From assembly GCF_023516615.1 (NCBI RefSeq), contig NZ_JAMGBF010000001.1, positions 1-64,000 on the forward strand: a DNA stretch of 64,000 nt, written 5' to 3'. A program made the position numbers and the translations under genes. The DNA is from Streptomyces panaciradicis. Its GTDB lineage: Bacteria; Actinomycetota; Actinomycetes; Streptomycetales; Streptomycetaceae. Below, one piece after another: positions 52,874 through 60,788 of this stretch; positions within the stretch are counted from its first letter, which is position 1, and each line of letters opens with the position of its first letter. Under the pieces are notes generated by a model, which was not told where the DNA came from, searched no databases, and saw only the letters and a list, made by a program, of their open reading frames with translations.

Positions 52874-53260
52874 ATGAGTTCCGCCCGCCCGCCCGGTCTA
52901 CCGCTCGTGAACGCCATCAAGCCTGCTCTGCTGGTGCTGCCCGGCCCCGTCACCCGTGACGAGGCGGCGGGGCTGTGCGACGACGTGCGGGCGCTGCTGG
53001 CGTCCACGAACGCCGGCGTCGTCGTGGTCGACGTCGCCGGGATCGGGCCGCCGGGCCTCGGCGCCGTCGACCTGCTGGCGCGGCTGCAGCTCGCCGCCCG
53101 GCGGGCCGGGGGACGGATCCGGCTGCGCGACCCGGCGCCCTCCCTACGCGCCCTGCTCGCTCTGGTCGGGCTCGGCCTCGAGATGGAGGGGCAGGTCGAA
53201 GAGCGGGAACCACCGCTTGGTGTCGAGGAAGAAGTGGAACCCGGTGAGCCGGCCCTCTGA
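52874..53260 (+). CDS. STAS domain protein (anti-anti-sigma type)
   Basis: A 128-residue protein with an SpoIIAA-like STAS domain: LLVLPGPVTRDEAAGLCDDVRALL, VVVVDVAGIGPPGLGAVDLLARLQLAARRAGG, IRLRDPAPSLRALLALVGL. The usual phosphorylatable Ser/Thr before the second helix is replaced by Gly-Pro-Pro-Gly, so it may not be regulated by phosphorylation. The last 117 nt overlap the ECF sigma gene on the opposite strand. The acidic C-terminal tail (VEEREPPLGVEEEVEPGEPAL) resembles tails in related Streptomyces proteins, so the overlap looks real. Confidence 0.78.
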   Translation: MSSARPPGLPLVNAIKPALLVLPGPVTRDEAAGLCDDVRALLASTNAGVVVVDVAGIGPPGLGAVDLLARLQLAARRAGGRIRLRDPAPSLRALLALVGLGLEMEGQVEEREPPLGVEEEVEPGEPAL

Positions 53261-54169
53261 GATCTCCAGCACCTGCACCGCCCACGGCGCGTAGCCGCCG
53301 GTCTCCGGGTCCGGCTTGTACTGGGCGAATCCCGGCAGGCCGTTGACCCGCACCGGCAGAAGCCGGGAACCCTCGCAGGCGGAGCCCAGGGTCGTCATGA
53401 AGCCGGTGATGTCGTCGTGGCCCGTCAGCCACAGGTCGAACGGCGGCATCGTCATGACGGCGTCCTCGTGCAGCAGGGCCGTCAGAGCCGTCATGTCGTA
53501 CCCCTCGAAGGCGGCGACATAGCGCTCCAGCAGCTTCTGCTGCTCCTCGTCCAGCGGGTCGGACACGGCCGCCCCGGCCGCCTTGTCGGCCTTCTCGCGC
53601 TCGGCCAGCGTGGCCCGGGCCCGCTGCAACGCGCTGTTGACCGACGCCACCGACGTCTCCAGCAGCTCGGCGACCTCGCTCGCCCTCCAGGCCAGCACCT
53701 CGCGCAGGATGAGCACCGCGCGCTGCTTGGCCGGCAGCTGCTGCAGGGCCGCCATGAAGGCGAGCCGCACCGACTCCTTGGCGACGGCCGCCTCCGCCGG
53801 GTCGTCCGTCGTGGGCAGCACGCGGTTGTCCGGCATCGGCTCGAGCCAGGTGTTGTCGGGGCGGGGGGAGAGGGCGGCCTGGGCGAGCGGGGTGGACTCG
53901 CCGAGGTCCATCGGCCTGGCGCGCTTGTTGCCGGCGGTCAGCATGTCCAGGCAGACGTTCGTCGCGATGCGGTACAGCCACGAGCGCAGGCTGGAGCGGC
54001 CCTCGAACTTCTCGTAGCTGCGCCAGGCGCGGACCATCGTGTCCTGCACCGCGTCCTCGGCCTCGAAGGAGGAGCCGAGCATGCGGTAGCAGTACCCGGT
54101 CAGTTCGACGCGGTGCTTCTCCAGCCTGACGTCCAGATCCGCGGTCGTCGTCGCCGTACCGTCGCTCAT
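53144..54169 (-). CDS. ECF sigma factor with C-terminal SnoaL-like domain
   Basis: A 341-residue sigma factor of the type that carries its own SnoaL-like sensor domain. Region 2: ELTGYCYRMLGSSFEAEDAVQDTMVRAWRSY and LRSWLYRIATNVCLDML. Region 4: LPAKQRAVLILREVLAWRASEVAELLETSVASVNSALQRARATL. The SnoaL part begins LLERYVAAFEGYDMTALTALLHEDAVMTMPPFDLW. Such factors usually lack a separate anti-sigma and are thought to be controlled through the fused domain. ATG at 54169 was preferred to an upstream ATG. Its 3' end overlaps the STAS gene. Confidence 0.9.
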   Translation of the reverse strand: MSDGTATTTADLDVRLEKHRVELTGYCYRMLGSSFEAEDAVQDTMVRAWRSYEKFEGRSSLRSWLYRIATNVCLDMLTAGNKRARPMDLGESTPLAQAALSPRPDNTWLEPMPDNRVLPTTDDPAEAAVAKESVRLAFMAALQQLPAKQRAVLILREVLAWRASEVAELLETSVASVNSALQRARATLAEREKADKAAGAAVSDPLDEEQQKLLERYVAAFEGYDMTALTALLHEDAVMTMPPFDLWLTGHDDITGFMTTLGSACEGSRLLPVRVNGLPGFAQYKPDPETGGYAPWAVQVLEISEGRLTGFHFFLDTKRWFPLFDLPLHLEAEPDQSEQGA

Positions 54170-54319
54170 GTCCACCCACCCCTGTGGCATTTCTGTCGCG
54201 CGTCTTCGCACCCAGCACGTCCGAAGCTAGCGCAGGGCACTGACAATGGCGCCCGGAGCGGCCGAAGGCGCAGGTCGGCGCGGTGTCGCGGGTTCAGGCC
54301 GGGGTGCCGACGGCGGGGC

Positions 54320-55600
54320 TCAGTGCGCCGTGACCGGCCGCCGCGTCGCGACCCGTGCCGCGCGCGATCCGAGCACCGTGATCGTCACGACGCCCAGCAC
54401 CGCCAGCAGTCCGACGGCCACCGTCCCGGCCCAGCCGCCGGAGTGGAAGGCCGTCGCGCCGACCGTGCTGCCCGCGCTGGAGCCGATGTAGTACGCCGAC
54501 TGGTAGAGGGCCGAGGCCTGCGCCCGGCCGGTCGTGGCCGTCTTGCTGACCGCCGACGAGGCCACCGCGTGGCCCGCGAAGAACCCGGCCGTGATCAGCA
54601 CCAGACCCAGCAGGACCGGCACCAGGGAGCCGGCCAGCGTCAGCAGCAGGCCGCCCGCCGTCGTACCGCCCGCGAGGTACAGCGCCCCGCGGCGGCCCAG
54701 GCGGCCCACCAGCCGGCCGGCCGTGGACGCGGACACCGTGCCCACCAGGTAGACGAGGAAGATCGAGCCGACGATGCCCTGGGGGAGGGAGAAGGGCGCC
54801 TCGGTCAGGCGGTAGCCGATCACCGTGTACACCCCGCCGAACACCGTCATGAACAGCGCGCCGATCGCGTACAGCCGGCGCAGCAGCGGGTCGGCCAGGT
54901 GGTCACGGACCGTCCGGGCCAGGACCCGCGGCCGCAGCGAACCGGCCGCGAAGTGCCGCGGCTCGGGCAGCAGCAGCCGGAACGCCACCGCGCAGGCCAC
55001 CGCGATCACCCCGATGACACCGACGGCCACCCGCCAGCCCCACACCTGCGCGACCCATCCGGTGATGACCCGGCCGCTCATCCCGCCGACGCTGTTGCCC
55101 GCCACGAACAGCCCGATCGCCGTGACCAGCGCCTTGGGCCGGACCTCCTCGGCGAGATAGGCCGTCGCCGACGCCGGCAGACCGGCCAGCGCGGCGCCCT
55201 GCAGGGCCCGCAGCACCACCAGCACGCCCAGCGAGGGCGCGAACGGCACCAGCAGTCCCACCGACACCGCCACCGCCAGCGAGGCGGTCATCACCGTCCG
55301 GCGGCCGAACCGCTCCGACAGCGCGCTCATCGGCAGCACGAACAGCGCCAGCCCGCCGGTGGCCGCCGCGACCGTCCAGCTCGCCTCGCTCGCCGCCACC
55401 CCGAACTCGCCGGAGATCAGCGGCAGCAGGGCCTGCGTGGAGTACAGCAGCGCGAAGGTCGCGACGCCCGCGAGGAAGAGCGCGAAGCTCATCCGGCGAT
55501 ACCCCGGGCCGCCCGGGGCCATACGGGAGTCGGTTTCGGAGGCGGAAACGGTCGTGACGGCGCCCATGACGCTGGACGCCCCGGTACTGGCGGGAGACAT
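54320..55600 (-). CDS. MFS transporter (12 helices)
   Basis: A 426-residue major facilitator with an N-terminal hydrophilic tail of about 35 residues, then helices starting MSFALFLAGVATFALLYSTQALLPLI. Motif A is LSERFGRRTVM, and ALQGAALAGLPASATAYLAEEV lies in helix 4. Overall it resembles YnfM/drug-efflux-type carriers. It is divergent from a LysR gene that very likely controls it; the 63-bp gap holds a T-N11-A site. Confidence 0.9.
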   Translation of the reverse strand: MSPASTGASSVMGAVTTVSASETDSRMAPGGPGYRRMSFALFLAGVATFALLYSTQALLPLISGEFGVAASEASWTVAAATGGLALFVLPMSALSERFGRRTVMTASLAVAVSVGLLVPFAPSLGVLVVLRALQGAALAGLPASATAYLAEEVRPKALVTAIGLFVAGNSVGGMSGRVITGWVAQVWGWRVAVGVIGVIAVACAVAFRLLLPEPRHFAAGSLRPRVLARTVRDHLADPLLRRLYAIGALFMTVFGGVYTVIGYRLTEAPFSLPQGIVGSIFLVYLVGTVSASTAGRLVGRLGRRGALYLAGGTTAGGLLLTLAGSLVPVLLGLVLITAGFFAGHAVASSAVSKTATTGRAQASALYQSAYYIGSSAGSTVGATAFHSGGWAGTVAVGLLAVLGVVTITVLGSRAARVATRRPVTAH

Positions 55601-55632
55601 GCCTCGAAGCTACGTACGCCCCCGCTCATCCG

Positions 55633-55645
55633 TCCAATGCATGGA
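55633..55645. promoter_or_regulatory. LysR-type T-N11-A site in divergent promoter
   Basis: TCCAATGCATGGA is a near-palindrome with the T-N11-A form bound by LysR regulators, located between the divergent MFS and LysR genes. CATAAT at 55651-55656 could be the -10 of the LysR gene; its transcript would then start at about the ATG (leaderless). Confidence 0.55.
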
Positions 55646-55663
55646 ATCGCCATAATCGTTCCC

Positions 55664-56614
55664 ATGGTGCATGACCCGAGCTCACAGCCCCGCCTGTCAC
55701 CGACCAGTGACACAGAAGACATGACGATGGTGCTGGCCCCGCGCCTCGCCCACTTCGCCGGCGTCGCCCGCACCGAACACGTCACCCGCGCCGCGCAGGA
55801 ACTCCAGGTGCCCCAGTCCACCCTGTCGCGCGCCATGGCGCGCCTGGAGCAGGACCTGGGCGTCGACCTGTTCGCCCGCCGCGGCCGCACGGTCTCCCTC
55901 ACCCCGGCCGGCCGCACCTTCCTCAGCCACGTCGAACGCGCCCTCACCGAGATCGAGCGCGCCGCCGACGAGGTCCGCGCCGACGCCGACCCCGCCTCCG
56001 GCAAGGTCGCCTTCGGCTTCCTGCACACGATGGGCGCGGAGACCGTCCCCGCCCTCATCCATGCCTTCCGCCTCGACCACCCCCGGGTCCGCTTCAGCCT
56101 GGTGCAGAACTACGGCGAGGCCATGCTGGAGAAACTGCGCGCGGGGGAGCTCGACCTCTGCCTCACCTCCCCGGTCCCCGACGCCCCCGACCTCGTCGCC
56201 CGCCGCCTGGACGAGCAGAAACTCCGCCTCGTCGTCCCCCTCGACCACCGGCTGGCCGCGCGCCGGCGCGTCCGTCTGGCGGAGGCCGCCGAGGAGGCCT
56301 TCGTCACCCTGGAACCCGGCTACGGCCTGCGCCGCATCACGGACGACCTGTGCCAGGAGGCGGGCTTCAGGCCCCGAGTCGCCTTCGAGGGCGAGGAGGC
56401 GGAGACGCTACGGGGCCTGGTGGCCGCGGGCCTGGGCGTGGCCCTCCTCCCGCCGCCGGCCTTCCCCCGCCCGGGCGTCGTCGAGCTGACGGTCACGGCC
56501 CCGCGGGCGGCCAGGGAGATCGGCGTGGCCTGGCTCGACGGCCATCCGGACACGCCCCCGGTGGCCGCCTTCAAGAAGTTCCTGCTCTCGCGCAGGGGGA
56601 GTCTGCTGCCCTGA
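55664..56614 (+). CDS. LysR-family transcriptional regulator
   Basis: A 316-residue LysR regulator. The N-terminal winged HTH is APRLAHFAGVARTEHVTRAAQE followed by LQVPQSTLSRAMARLEQDLGVDLFARRGRTVSLTPAG. The C-terminal effector domain has KVAFGFLHTMGAETVPALI and GELDLCLTSPVPD. It likely senses a small molecule exported by the divergent MFS pump. ATG at 55664 was chosen; other in-frame ATGs downstream (for example before VLAPRLAHF) are possible. Confidence 0.9.
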   Translation: MVHDPSSQPRLSPTSDTEDMTMVLAPRLAHFAGVARTEHVTRAAQELQVPQSTLSRAMARLEQDLGVDLFARRGRTVSLTPAGRTFLSHVERALTEIERAADEVRADADPASGKVAFGFLHTMGAETVPALIHAFRLDHPRVRFSLVQNYGEAMLEKLRAGELDLCLTSPVPDAPDLVARRLDEQKLRLVVPLDHRLAARRRVRLAEAAEEAFVTLEPGYGLRRITDDLCQEAGFRPRVAFEGEEAETLRGLVAAGLGVALLPPPAFPRPGVVELTVTAPRAAREIGVAWLDGHPDTPPVAAFKKFLLSRRGSLLP

Positions 56615-56621
56615 GCGGCCG

Positions 56622-57383
56622 TCAGCGGCGCAGCGACTTGCCGAACCCGGCGGCCAGCGGCATCCGCAGGCCCAGCGGAGGCGGAGCCGCCAGCGCGTCC
56701 TCGACCGGCCTCGACAGCGCCTTGCCGAACAGCGCCCCCATCACGAAGTCCTCGGTGAGCGCGTGCACTTCACGCCGGTACTGGTGCAACCCGTGGCCGT
56801 CGGCGTGCACTTCGAACCGGCACACCTCCCGGTTCGCCTTCTTCGCCCGGGCCGCCAGCCGGAACGACAGCTCCGGATCGGTGCGTTCGTCGTTCGTGCC
56901 GTGCACGATCAGCACCCGCCGGCCCACCAGCTGCTTCACCGGTTCAGGGGACGCCGCCACGTCCTCCTCCGGCAGCCAGGGCGCGATCGCCACCACGGAG
57001 TTGACGGCCTCGTGCCCGCCCGCGCGCAGCGCCGCCCGGCCGCCCATGTCGAAGCCGACGAGACAGACGGGGACGTCCCCGTACCGCCGTACGACCTCCT
57101 CCACGCCCCAGGACGCGTCCCGTGCCAGATGGGCCTCGCTGCCGTTCCAGCCCTTGTAGCGGTAGTGGACGACATGCGTGACCAGCCCGTCCTCCCGGCC
57201 GGCGCGGGCCAGCCTGCGGCCCAGTGCCCGCACGGAGGCGGCCGCCAGCACGGGGGACGGTCTGCGGTCGGACTCCTCGTCGCCGCCGGGGAGCAGCAGC
57301 ACCACTGCGCTCACCGCCGTCGGCTCCGGACCGATCGCCCTCCCCAGCCGGGCCATTCGTACCGGCGTCGCTTGGTGTGCCAT
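56622..57383 (-). CDS. Alpha/beta hydrolase fold protein with Asp in the nucleophile position
   Basis: A 253-residue alpha/beta hydrolase. The nucleophile elbow reads LVGFDMGGRAALR, that is Gly-Phe-Asp-Met-Gly, where serine hydrolases have G-x-S-x-G. The acid is likely Asp in IVHGTNDERTDPE and the His is in HADGHGLHQY. Asp nucleophiles occur in haloalkane dehalogenases and epoxide hydrolases, but the rest of the sequence looks more like dienelactone-hydrolase-type proteins. Function uncertain. It converges with the LysR gene (7-nt gap) and is divergent from add. Confidence 0.75.
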   Translation of the reverse strand: MAHQATPVRMARLGRAIGPEPTAVSAVVLLLPGGDEESDRRPSPVLAAASVRALGRRLARAGREDGLVTHVVHYRYKGWNGSEAHLARDASWGVEEVVRRYGDVPVCLVGFDMGGRAALRAGGHEAVNSVVAIAPWLPEEDVAASPEPVKQLVGRRVLIVHGTNDERTDPELSFRLAARAKKANREVCRFEVHADGHGLHQYRREVHALTEDFVMGALFGKALSRPVEDALAAPPPLGLRMPLAAGFGKSLRR

Positions 57384-57468
57384 GACAGAACAGTGTCAGA
57401 AGCGAGGGTGTACATGACCCGTCGGTGCGGTCACCGTTACGTATCGACGAACTTGTACACCGCGCCGT

Positions 57469-57480
57469 CTACGCGCGTAG
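57469..57480. promoter_or_regulatory. Candidate operator, nucleoside regulon site C (perfect palindrome)
   Basis: CTACGCGCGTAG, a perfect 12-bp palindrome, lies 16 nt before the adenosine deaminase start, just upstream of its GGAGGTAGAG ribosome binding site. Variants occur before the BMP gene (44040) and ATPase gene (45294). A repressor responding to nucleosides is a plausible binder. Confidence 0.6.
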
Positions 57481-57496
57481 GAGGTAGAGTGCGGAA

Positions 57497-58654
57497 ATGA
57501 CGAGCCAGACCATGTCGAACACCCCGACGCCGGACCAGATCCGCCGGGCGCCGAAGGTTCTGCTGCACGACCACCTCGACGGCGGCCTCCGCCCGGGGAC
57601 GATCGTCGAACTCGCCCACAGCACGGGCTACACACGCCTCCCGGAGACCGACCCCGGCAAGCTCGGCCTCTGGTTCCGCGAGGCGGCCGACTCCGGTTCG
57701 CTGGAGCGGTACCTGGAGACCTTCTCCCACACGGTCGGCGTCATGCAGACCCGCGACGCCCTCGTCCGGGTCGCGCGCGAGTGCGCCGAGGACCTCGCCG
57801 AGGACGGCGTCGTCTACGCGGAGGTGCGGTACGCGCCGGAGCAGCACCTCGAGGGCGGACTGAGCCTCGAAGAGGTCGTCGAGGCGGTCAACGAGGGCTT
57901 CCGGGAGGGCGAGCGGATCGCCCGGCAGAACGGCCACCGCATCCGCGTCGGCGCCCTGCTCACCGCCATGCGGCACGCCGCCCGCGCCCTGGAGATCGCC
58001 GAACTCGCCAACCGCTTCCGGGACCTGGGCGTCGTCGGCTTCGACATCGCGGGCGCCGAGGCGGGCTACCCGCCCACCCGGCACCTCGACGCCTTCGAGT
58101 ACCTCAAGCGCGAGAACAACCACTTCACCATCCACGCCGGCGAGGCCTTCGGGCTGCCCTCCATCTGGCAGGCCCTGCAGTGGTGCGGCGCCGACCGGCT
58201 GGGGCACGGGGTGCGCATCATCGACGACATCCAGGTGCAGGCCGACGGCTCGGTCAAGCTCGGGCGGCTCGCCTCCTACGTCCGGGACAAGCGCGTCCCG
58301 CTGGAGCTGTGCCCCAGCTCCAACCTGCAGACGGGCGCCGCCTCCTCGTACGCCGAGCACCCCATCGGGCTGCTGCGCCGGCTGCACTTCCGGGCCACCG
58401 TGAACACGGACAACCGGCTGATGTCCGGCACCAGCATGAGCCGGGAATTCGAGCACCTTGTCGACGCATTCGGTTACACGCTCGACGACATGCAGTGGTT
58501 CTCCGTCAATGCGATGAAATCAGCGTTCATTCCTTTCGATGAACGACTGGCCATGATCAATGACGTCGTCAAGCCCGGATATGCGGAGCTGAAGTCCGAA
58601 TGGCTGTTCCAGCAGACCGCCTCCACCAGCGGTTCTGTGGAGTCGAAGGGCTGA
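57497..58654 (+). CDS. add: Adenosine deaminase
   Basis: A 385-residue zinc enzyme converting adenosine and deoxyadenosine to inosine. Zinc and active-site blocks: [52 protein letters not shown] (catalytic Glu), [12 protein letters not shown], and [19 protein letters not shown] (zinc Asp). The length is typical for the Streptomyces enzyme. GGAGGTAGAG lies 8 nt before the ATG, and a palindromic operator candidate sits just upstream. It complements the cdd/deoA salvage operon. Confidence 0.96.
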   Translation: MTSQTMSNTPTPDQIRRAPKVLLHDHLDGGLRPGTIVELAHSTGYTRLPETDPGKLGLWFREAADSGSLERYLETFSHTVGVMQTRDALVRVARECAEDLAEDGVVYAEVRYAPEQHLEGGLSLEEVVEAVNEGFREGERIARQNGHRIRVGALLTAMRHAARALEIAELANRFRDLGVVGFDIAGAEAGYPPTRHLDAFEYLKRENNHFTIHAGEAFGLPSIWQALQWCGADRLGHGVRIIDDIQVQADGSVKLGRLASYVRDKRVPLELCPSSNLQTGAASSYAEHPIGLLRRLHFRATVNTDNRLMSGTSMSREFEHLVDAFGYTLDDMQWFSVNAMKSAFIPFDERLAMINDVVKPGYAELKSEWLFQQTASTSGSVESKG

Positions 58655-58676
58655 ACTGGCGATTTCGGGGGAGCGG

Positions 58677-58709
58677 AATGCGGACGGGTATTCACAATCC
58701 GTCCGCATT
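58677..58709 (+). terminator. Terminator of add
   Basis: A perfect 11-bp inverted repeat (AATGCGGACGG at 58677-58687, CCGTCCGCATT at 58699-58709), 22 nt after the stop. Confidence 0.85.
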
Positions 58710-58716
58710 TCGATGT

Positions 58717-58745
58717 TTGCGGCGGCAGCGTCCGCGTGTTTACGT
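58717..58745 (+). promoter_or_regulatory. Possible promoter of the small secreted protein gene
   Basis: TTGCGG at 58717-58722 and TTACGT at 58740-58745, 17 nt apart, resemble -35 and -10 boxes upstream of the start at 58793. The match is weak. Confidence 0.25.
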
Positions 58746-58792
58746 TCGGGGACCGCTCACATCCCCGTAACCCCATTTCGAGGACGCATTCC

Positions 58793-59149
58793 ATGAAGCA
58801 GTCTGCTGTCAAGACCCTCGGTGTCGCCGCCCTGGGTGCCGCCTTCGCCGCCGTGGGCGCGGGTGCCGCGACCGCGGCCCCGGGGCTCCCGAACGCCACC
58901 GGGGCGCTGGACAACGTCACCAAGGCGCTCCCGGCGGAGAACCTCTCCCACGCGGTGCCGGGTGCCGGTGACACGGCGACGCACGGCAAGGACGCGGCCG
59001 AGGCCGGTCTGGCCGCCGTGCAGCCGGTCGCGGCGCAGATGCTCGCCCACGGTCCGACCGGGCCCGTCGCCGGTCTGCTCGGCGGTCTGCCGCTGGCCCA
59101 GGGCCTGCCCACGCACGGCCTGCCGGTGAACGGCCTCCCGCTGGGCTGA
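58793..59149 (+). CDS. Small secreted protein
   Basis: A 118-residue protein with a clear Sec signal peptide (MKQSAVKTLGVAALGAAFAAVGAGAATA then AAPG). The mature part, about 90 residues, has no known motif and ends in Gly/Leu/Pro-rich repeats (GLLGGLPLAQGLPTHGLPVNGLPLG). ATG at 58793 follows GAGGACG. Similar small secreted proteins occur throughout Streptomyces; function unknown to me. Monocistronic between two strong terminators. Confidence 0.78.
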   Translation: MKQSAVKTLGVAALGAAFAAVGAGAATAAPGLPNATGALDNVTKALPAENLSHAVPGAGDTATHGKDAAEAGLAAVQPVAAQMLAHGPTGPVAGLLGGLPLAQGLPTHGLPVNGLPLG

Positions 59150-59159
59150 CCCCCGCACG

Positions 59160-59205
59160 CGCCGATGGGGCGCACCCCCTGGACACGGGGTGCGCCCCAT
59201 CGGCG
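59160..59205. terminator. Strong hairpin terminator
   Basis: A perfect 19-bp inverted repeat (59160-59178, 59187-59205; 8-nt loop) between the secreted-protein gene and the converging PspC gene, likely terminating both. Confidence 0.88.
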
Positions 59206-59220
59206 TACGCGCGGACGGTG

Positions 59221-59424
59221 TCACCAGGCGGTGCGGGCCGCCTTGTCCTCCGAGGGCAACAGGATCCACAGGGCTATGTAGAGCAGGAACTGAGGGCCCG
59301 GCAGCAGGCACGACACCAGGAAGATCACCCGCATCGTGGTCGCGGAGGTGCCGAAGCGCCGAGCCAGACCGGCGCACACTCCGCCGATCATGCGGCCATG
59401 GGTGGGGCGGACGAGGGCGGACAT
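59221..59424 (-). CDS. PspC-domain membrane protein
   Basis: A 67-residue protein consisting only of a PspC domain: RMIGGVCAGLARRFGTSATTMRVIFLVSCLLPGPQFLLYIALWILLP, with one or two membrane segments. Short PspC proteins in Streptomyces are usually stress-response or membrane-integrity accessories. ATG at 59424. Confidence 0.9.
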   Translation of the reverse strand: MSALVRPTHGRMIGGVCAGLARRFGTSATTMRVIFLVSCLLPGPQFLLYIALWILLPSEDKAARTAW

Positions 59425-59519
59425 CTGCGGCTCCTTCGTGAGCGTCGGTGGAGGAGGCCCTTGGCGGCTTCCTCATCTGCCTTCCACGCTACGGGCACGA
59501 AGGGGGGCGAAGCGTCGCT

Positions 59520-60071
59520 CTACGGTGCGATCCCGACCCTGGGAAACGTCGGGGTCCGACCCTGAGCCGCCTCCTCCTGGTGGACGGCCGCCCGGTCGTC
59601 CCGCTCCGACCTGCGGCGCAGCCGCACACGCGCGGCCGGGACGACGGCGAGGTGGGCCAGGGCCACCCCGAGCGTGTTGAGGAGCAGGGAGTCGACGTCC
59701 GGGACGCGGCCCGGGACCCCCGTCTGCAGCAGCAGGATGCCCAGCGAGACCAGGGCGCCCGCGGCGGTCGTGCGGACCAGGGAGCCGAGCGGCGAGGAGT
59801 GCAGCCTGCCGTGGGCCGCCGGAAGCAGCACCCCCAGCGGGGCGAGCAGGGCCAGGCCCTCGGCGATCCGGCGGGCCGCCACCTGCCAGCCCAGCAGCAG
59901 ATCGGCCCGGATGCCGGCGAGCGGGCGCACGTTCGGCGGCGTCACCCAGGGCACGTCCAGCGGTCGCAGCGTGAGCCAGGCGACGAGCGCGAGGTGTGCG
60001 ACGAGGAGGACACCTCCTGTCACACGGATGCGGATCGCGGCGCTGCCGCCGATGGAGCCTTGACGCTGCAC
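59520..60071 (-). CDS. VanZ-like family membrane protein
   Basis: A membrane protein of about 183 residues with four helices: VTGGVLLVAHLALVAWLTLRP, RRIAEGLALLAPLGVLLPAAHG, TTAAGALVSLGILLLQTGVPGRVPDVDSLLLNTLGVALAH (family R/PD-D-x-L-x-N-x-x-G motif). VanZ proteins affect teicoplanin resistance in enterococci, while most homologs are uncharacterised. GTG at 60071 was chosen for its position before the first helix; longer starts up to 60146 are possible and the ribosome binding site is weak. Confidence 0.8.
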   Translation of the reverse strand: MQRQGSIGGSAAIRIRVTGGVLLVAHLALVAWLTLRPLDVPWVTPPNVRPLAGIRADLLLGWQVAARRIAEGLALLAPLGVLLPAAHGRLHSSPLGSLVRTTAAGALVSLGILLLQTGVPGRVPDVDSLLLNTLGVALAHLAVVPAARVRLRRRSERDDRAAVHQEEAAQGRTPTFPRVGIAP

Positions 60072-60164
60072 GCTGCCCAAGACGCGCCACCCGGCGGGAT
60101 CGGTTCCGCCCCGCCCGGACGTACCCCCGTGAGGCCTGTGCCACACCCGGGGTTCGGGGGCGGT

Positions 60165-60788
60165 TCAGCCGCCCGTGACCTGACTCGACGGCGGTTGCTC
60201 GCTGCCCGGGCGGGAGCGGACCTCGTCGGTGCACTCGTAGCGGCGCAGCGGCCCGCGCCCGGGGCCGCCGAGGATCACCGAGCCGTCGCCCTCGGCCGCC
60301 GCCGAGTCGGAGAAGGTGCACACGACCTGTGCGAGGGCGTACGAGGTCAGGTCGGCCGGCGCGGTGCTCAGCCGCAGCGCGTCGTCGGGATCGCCGGCAC
60401 GCGGGCCGCCGACCGTCATGCCGCCGCGCACGGCCGTGGTGTAACCGGCGCCCTTCTCGACGGCCGACGGCGTCGCCGCCAGCTGGTCGAGCAGCCCCTG
60501 CGCCACCAGGACGCGCCGCTGCGAGTCCGCCGTGCCGTCCGGCACCCGCACCGTCCGGTCGACGGCCACCAGCGACGAGCCGCACAGCAGGAACACCTGC
60601 ACGGGCAGGCCCCGCGAGGCCTGCGCCGAGACGTCCGGCTGGGCCAGGGAACAGGTGACCTGCGAGGGGGCGGCGCCGAAGTCCGTAGGGACCTGGGTGG
60701 AGCGGATGCCGCAGCCGGCGAGCAGCCCGGCGAGGACGGGCAGCGCGGGCAGGAACCACGCCTTCGGCCGGCGTCGTACGTCCCTCAC
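60165..60788 (-). CDS. Lipoprotein of the afsQ operon
   Basis: A 207-residue lipoprotein; the signal peptide ends with LLAGC. The mature part (TDFGAAPSQVTCSLAQPDVSA, VQVFLLCGSSLVAVDRTVR) is a GerMN-like or unassigned small domain. GTG start at 60788 overlaps the kinase stop (GTGA). In Streptomyces coelicolor a lipoprotein gene follows afsQ2 in the same order, so this is probably its counterpart and may modulate signal reception by the kinase. Confidence 0.82.
   Translation of the reverse strand: MRDVRRRPKAWFLPALPVLAGLLAGCGIRSTQVPTDFGAAPSQVTCSLAQPDVSAQASRGLPVQVFLLCGSSLVAVDRTVRVPDGTADSQRRVLVAQGLLDQLAATPSAVEKGAGYTTAVRGGMTVGGPRAGDPDDALRLSTAPADLTSYALAQVVCTFSDSAAAEGDGSVILGGPGRGPLRRYECTDEVRSRPGSEQPPSSQVTGG

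Noticed and set aside
53417-56614. A 1065-codon rightward open frame
   Set aside because: Its first three quarters are antisense to the SnoaL-ECF sigma and MFS genes, Arg/Gln/His-rich and without motifs. Only the end, from 55664, is real (LysR).
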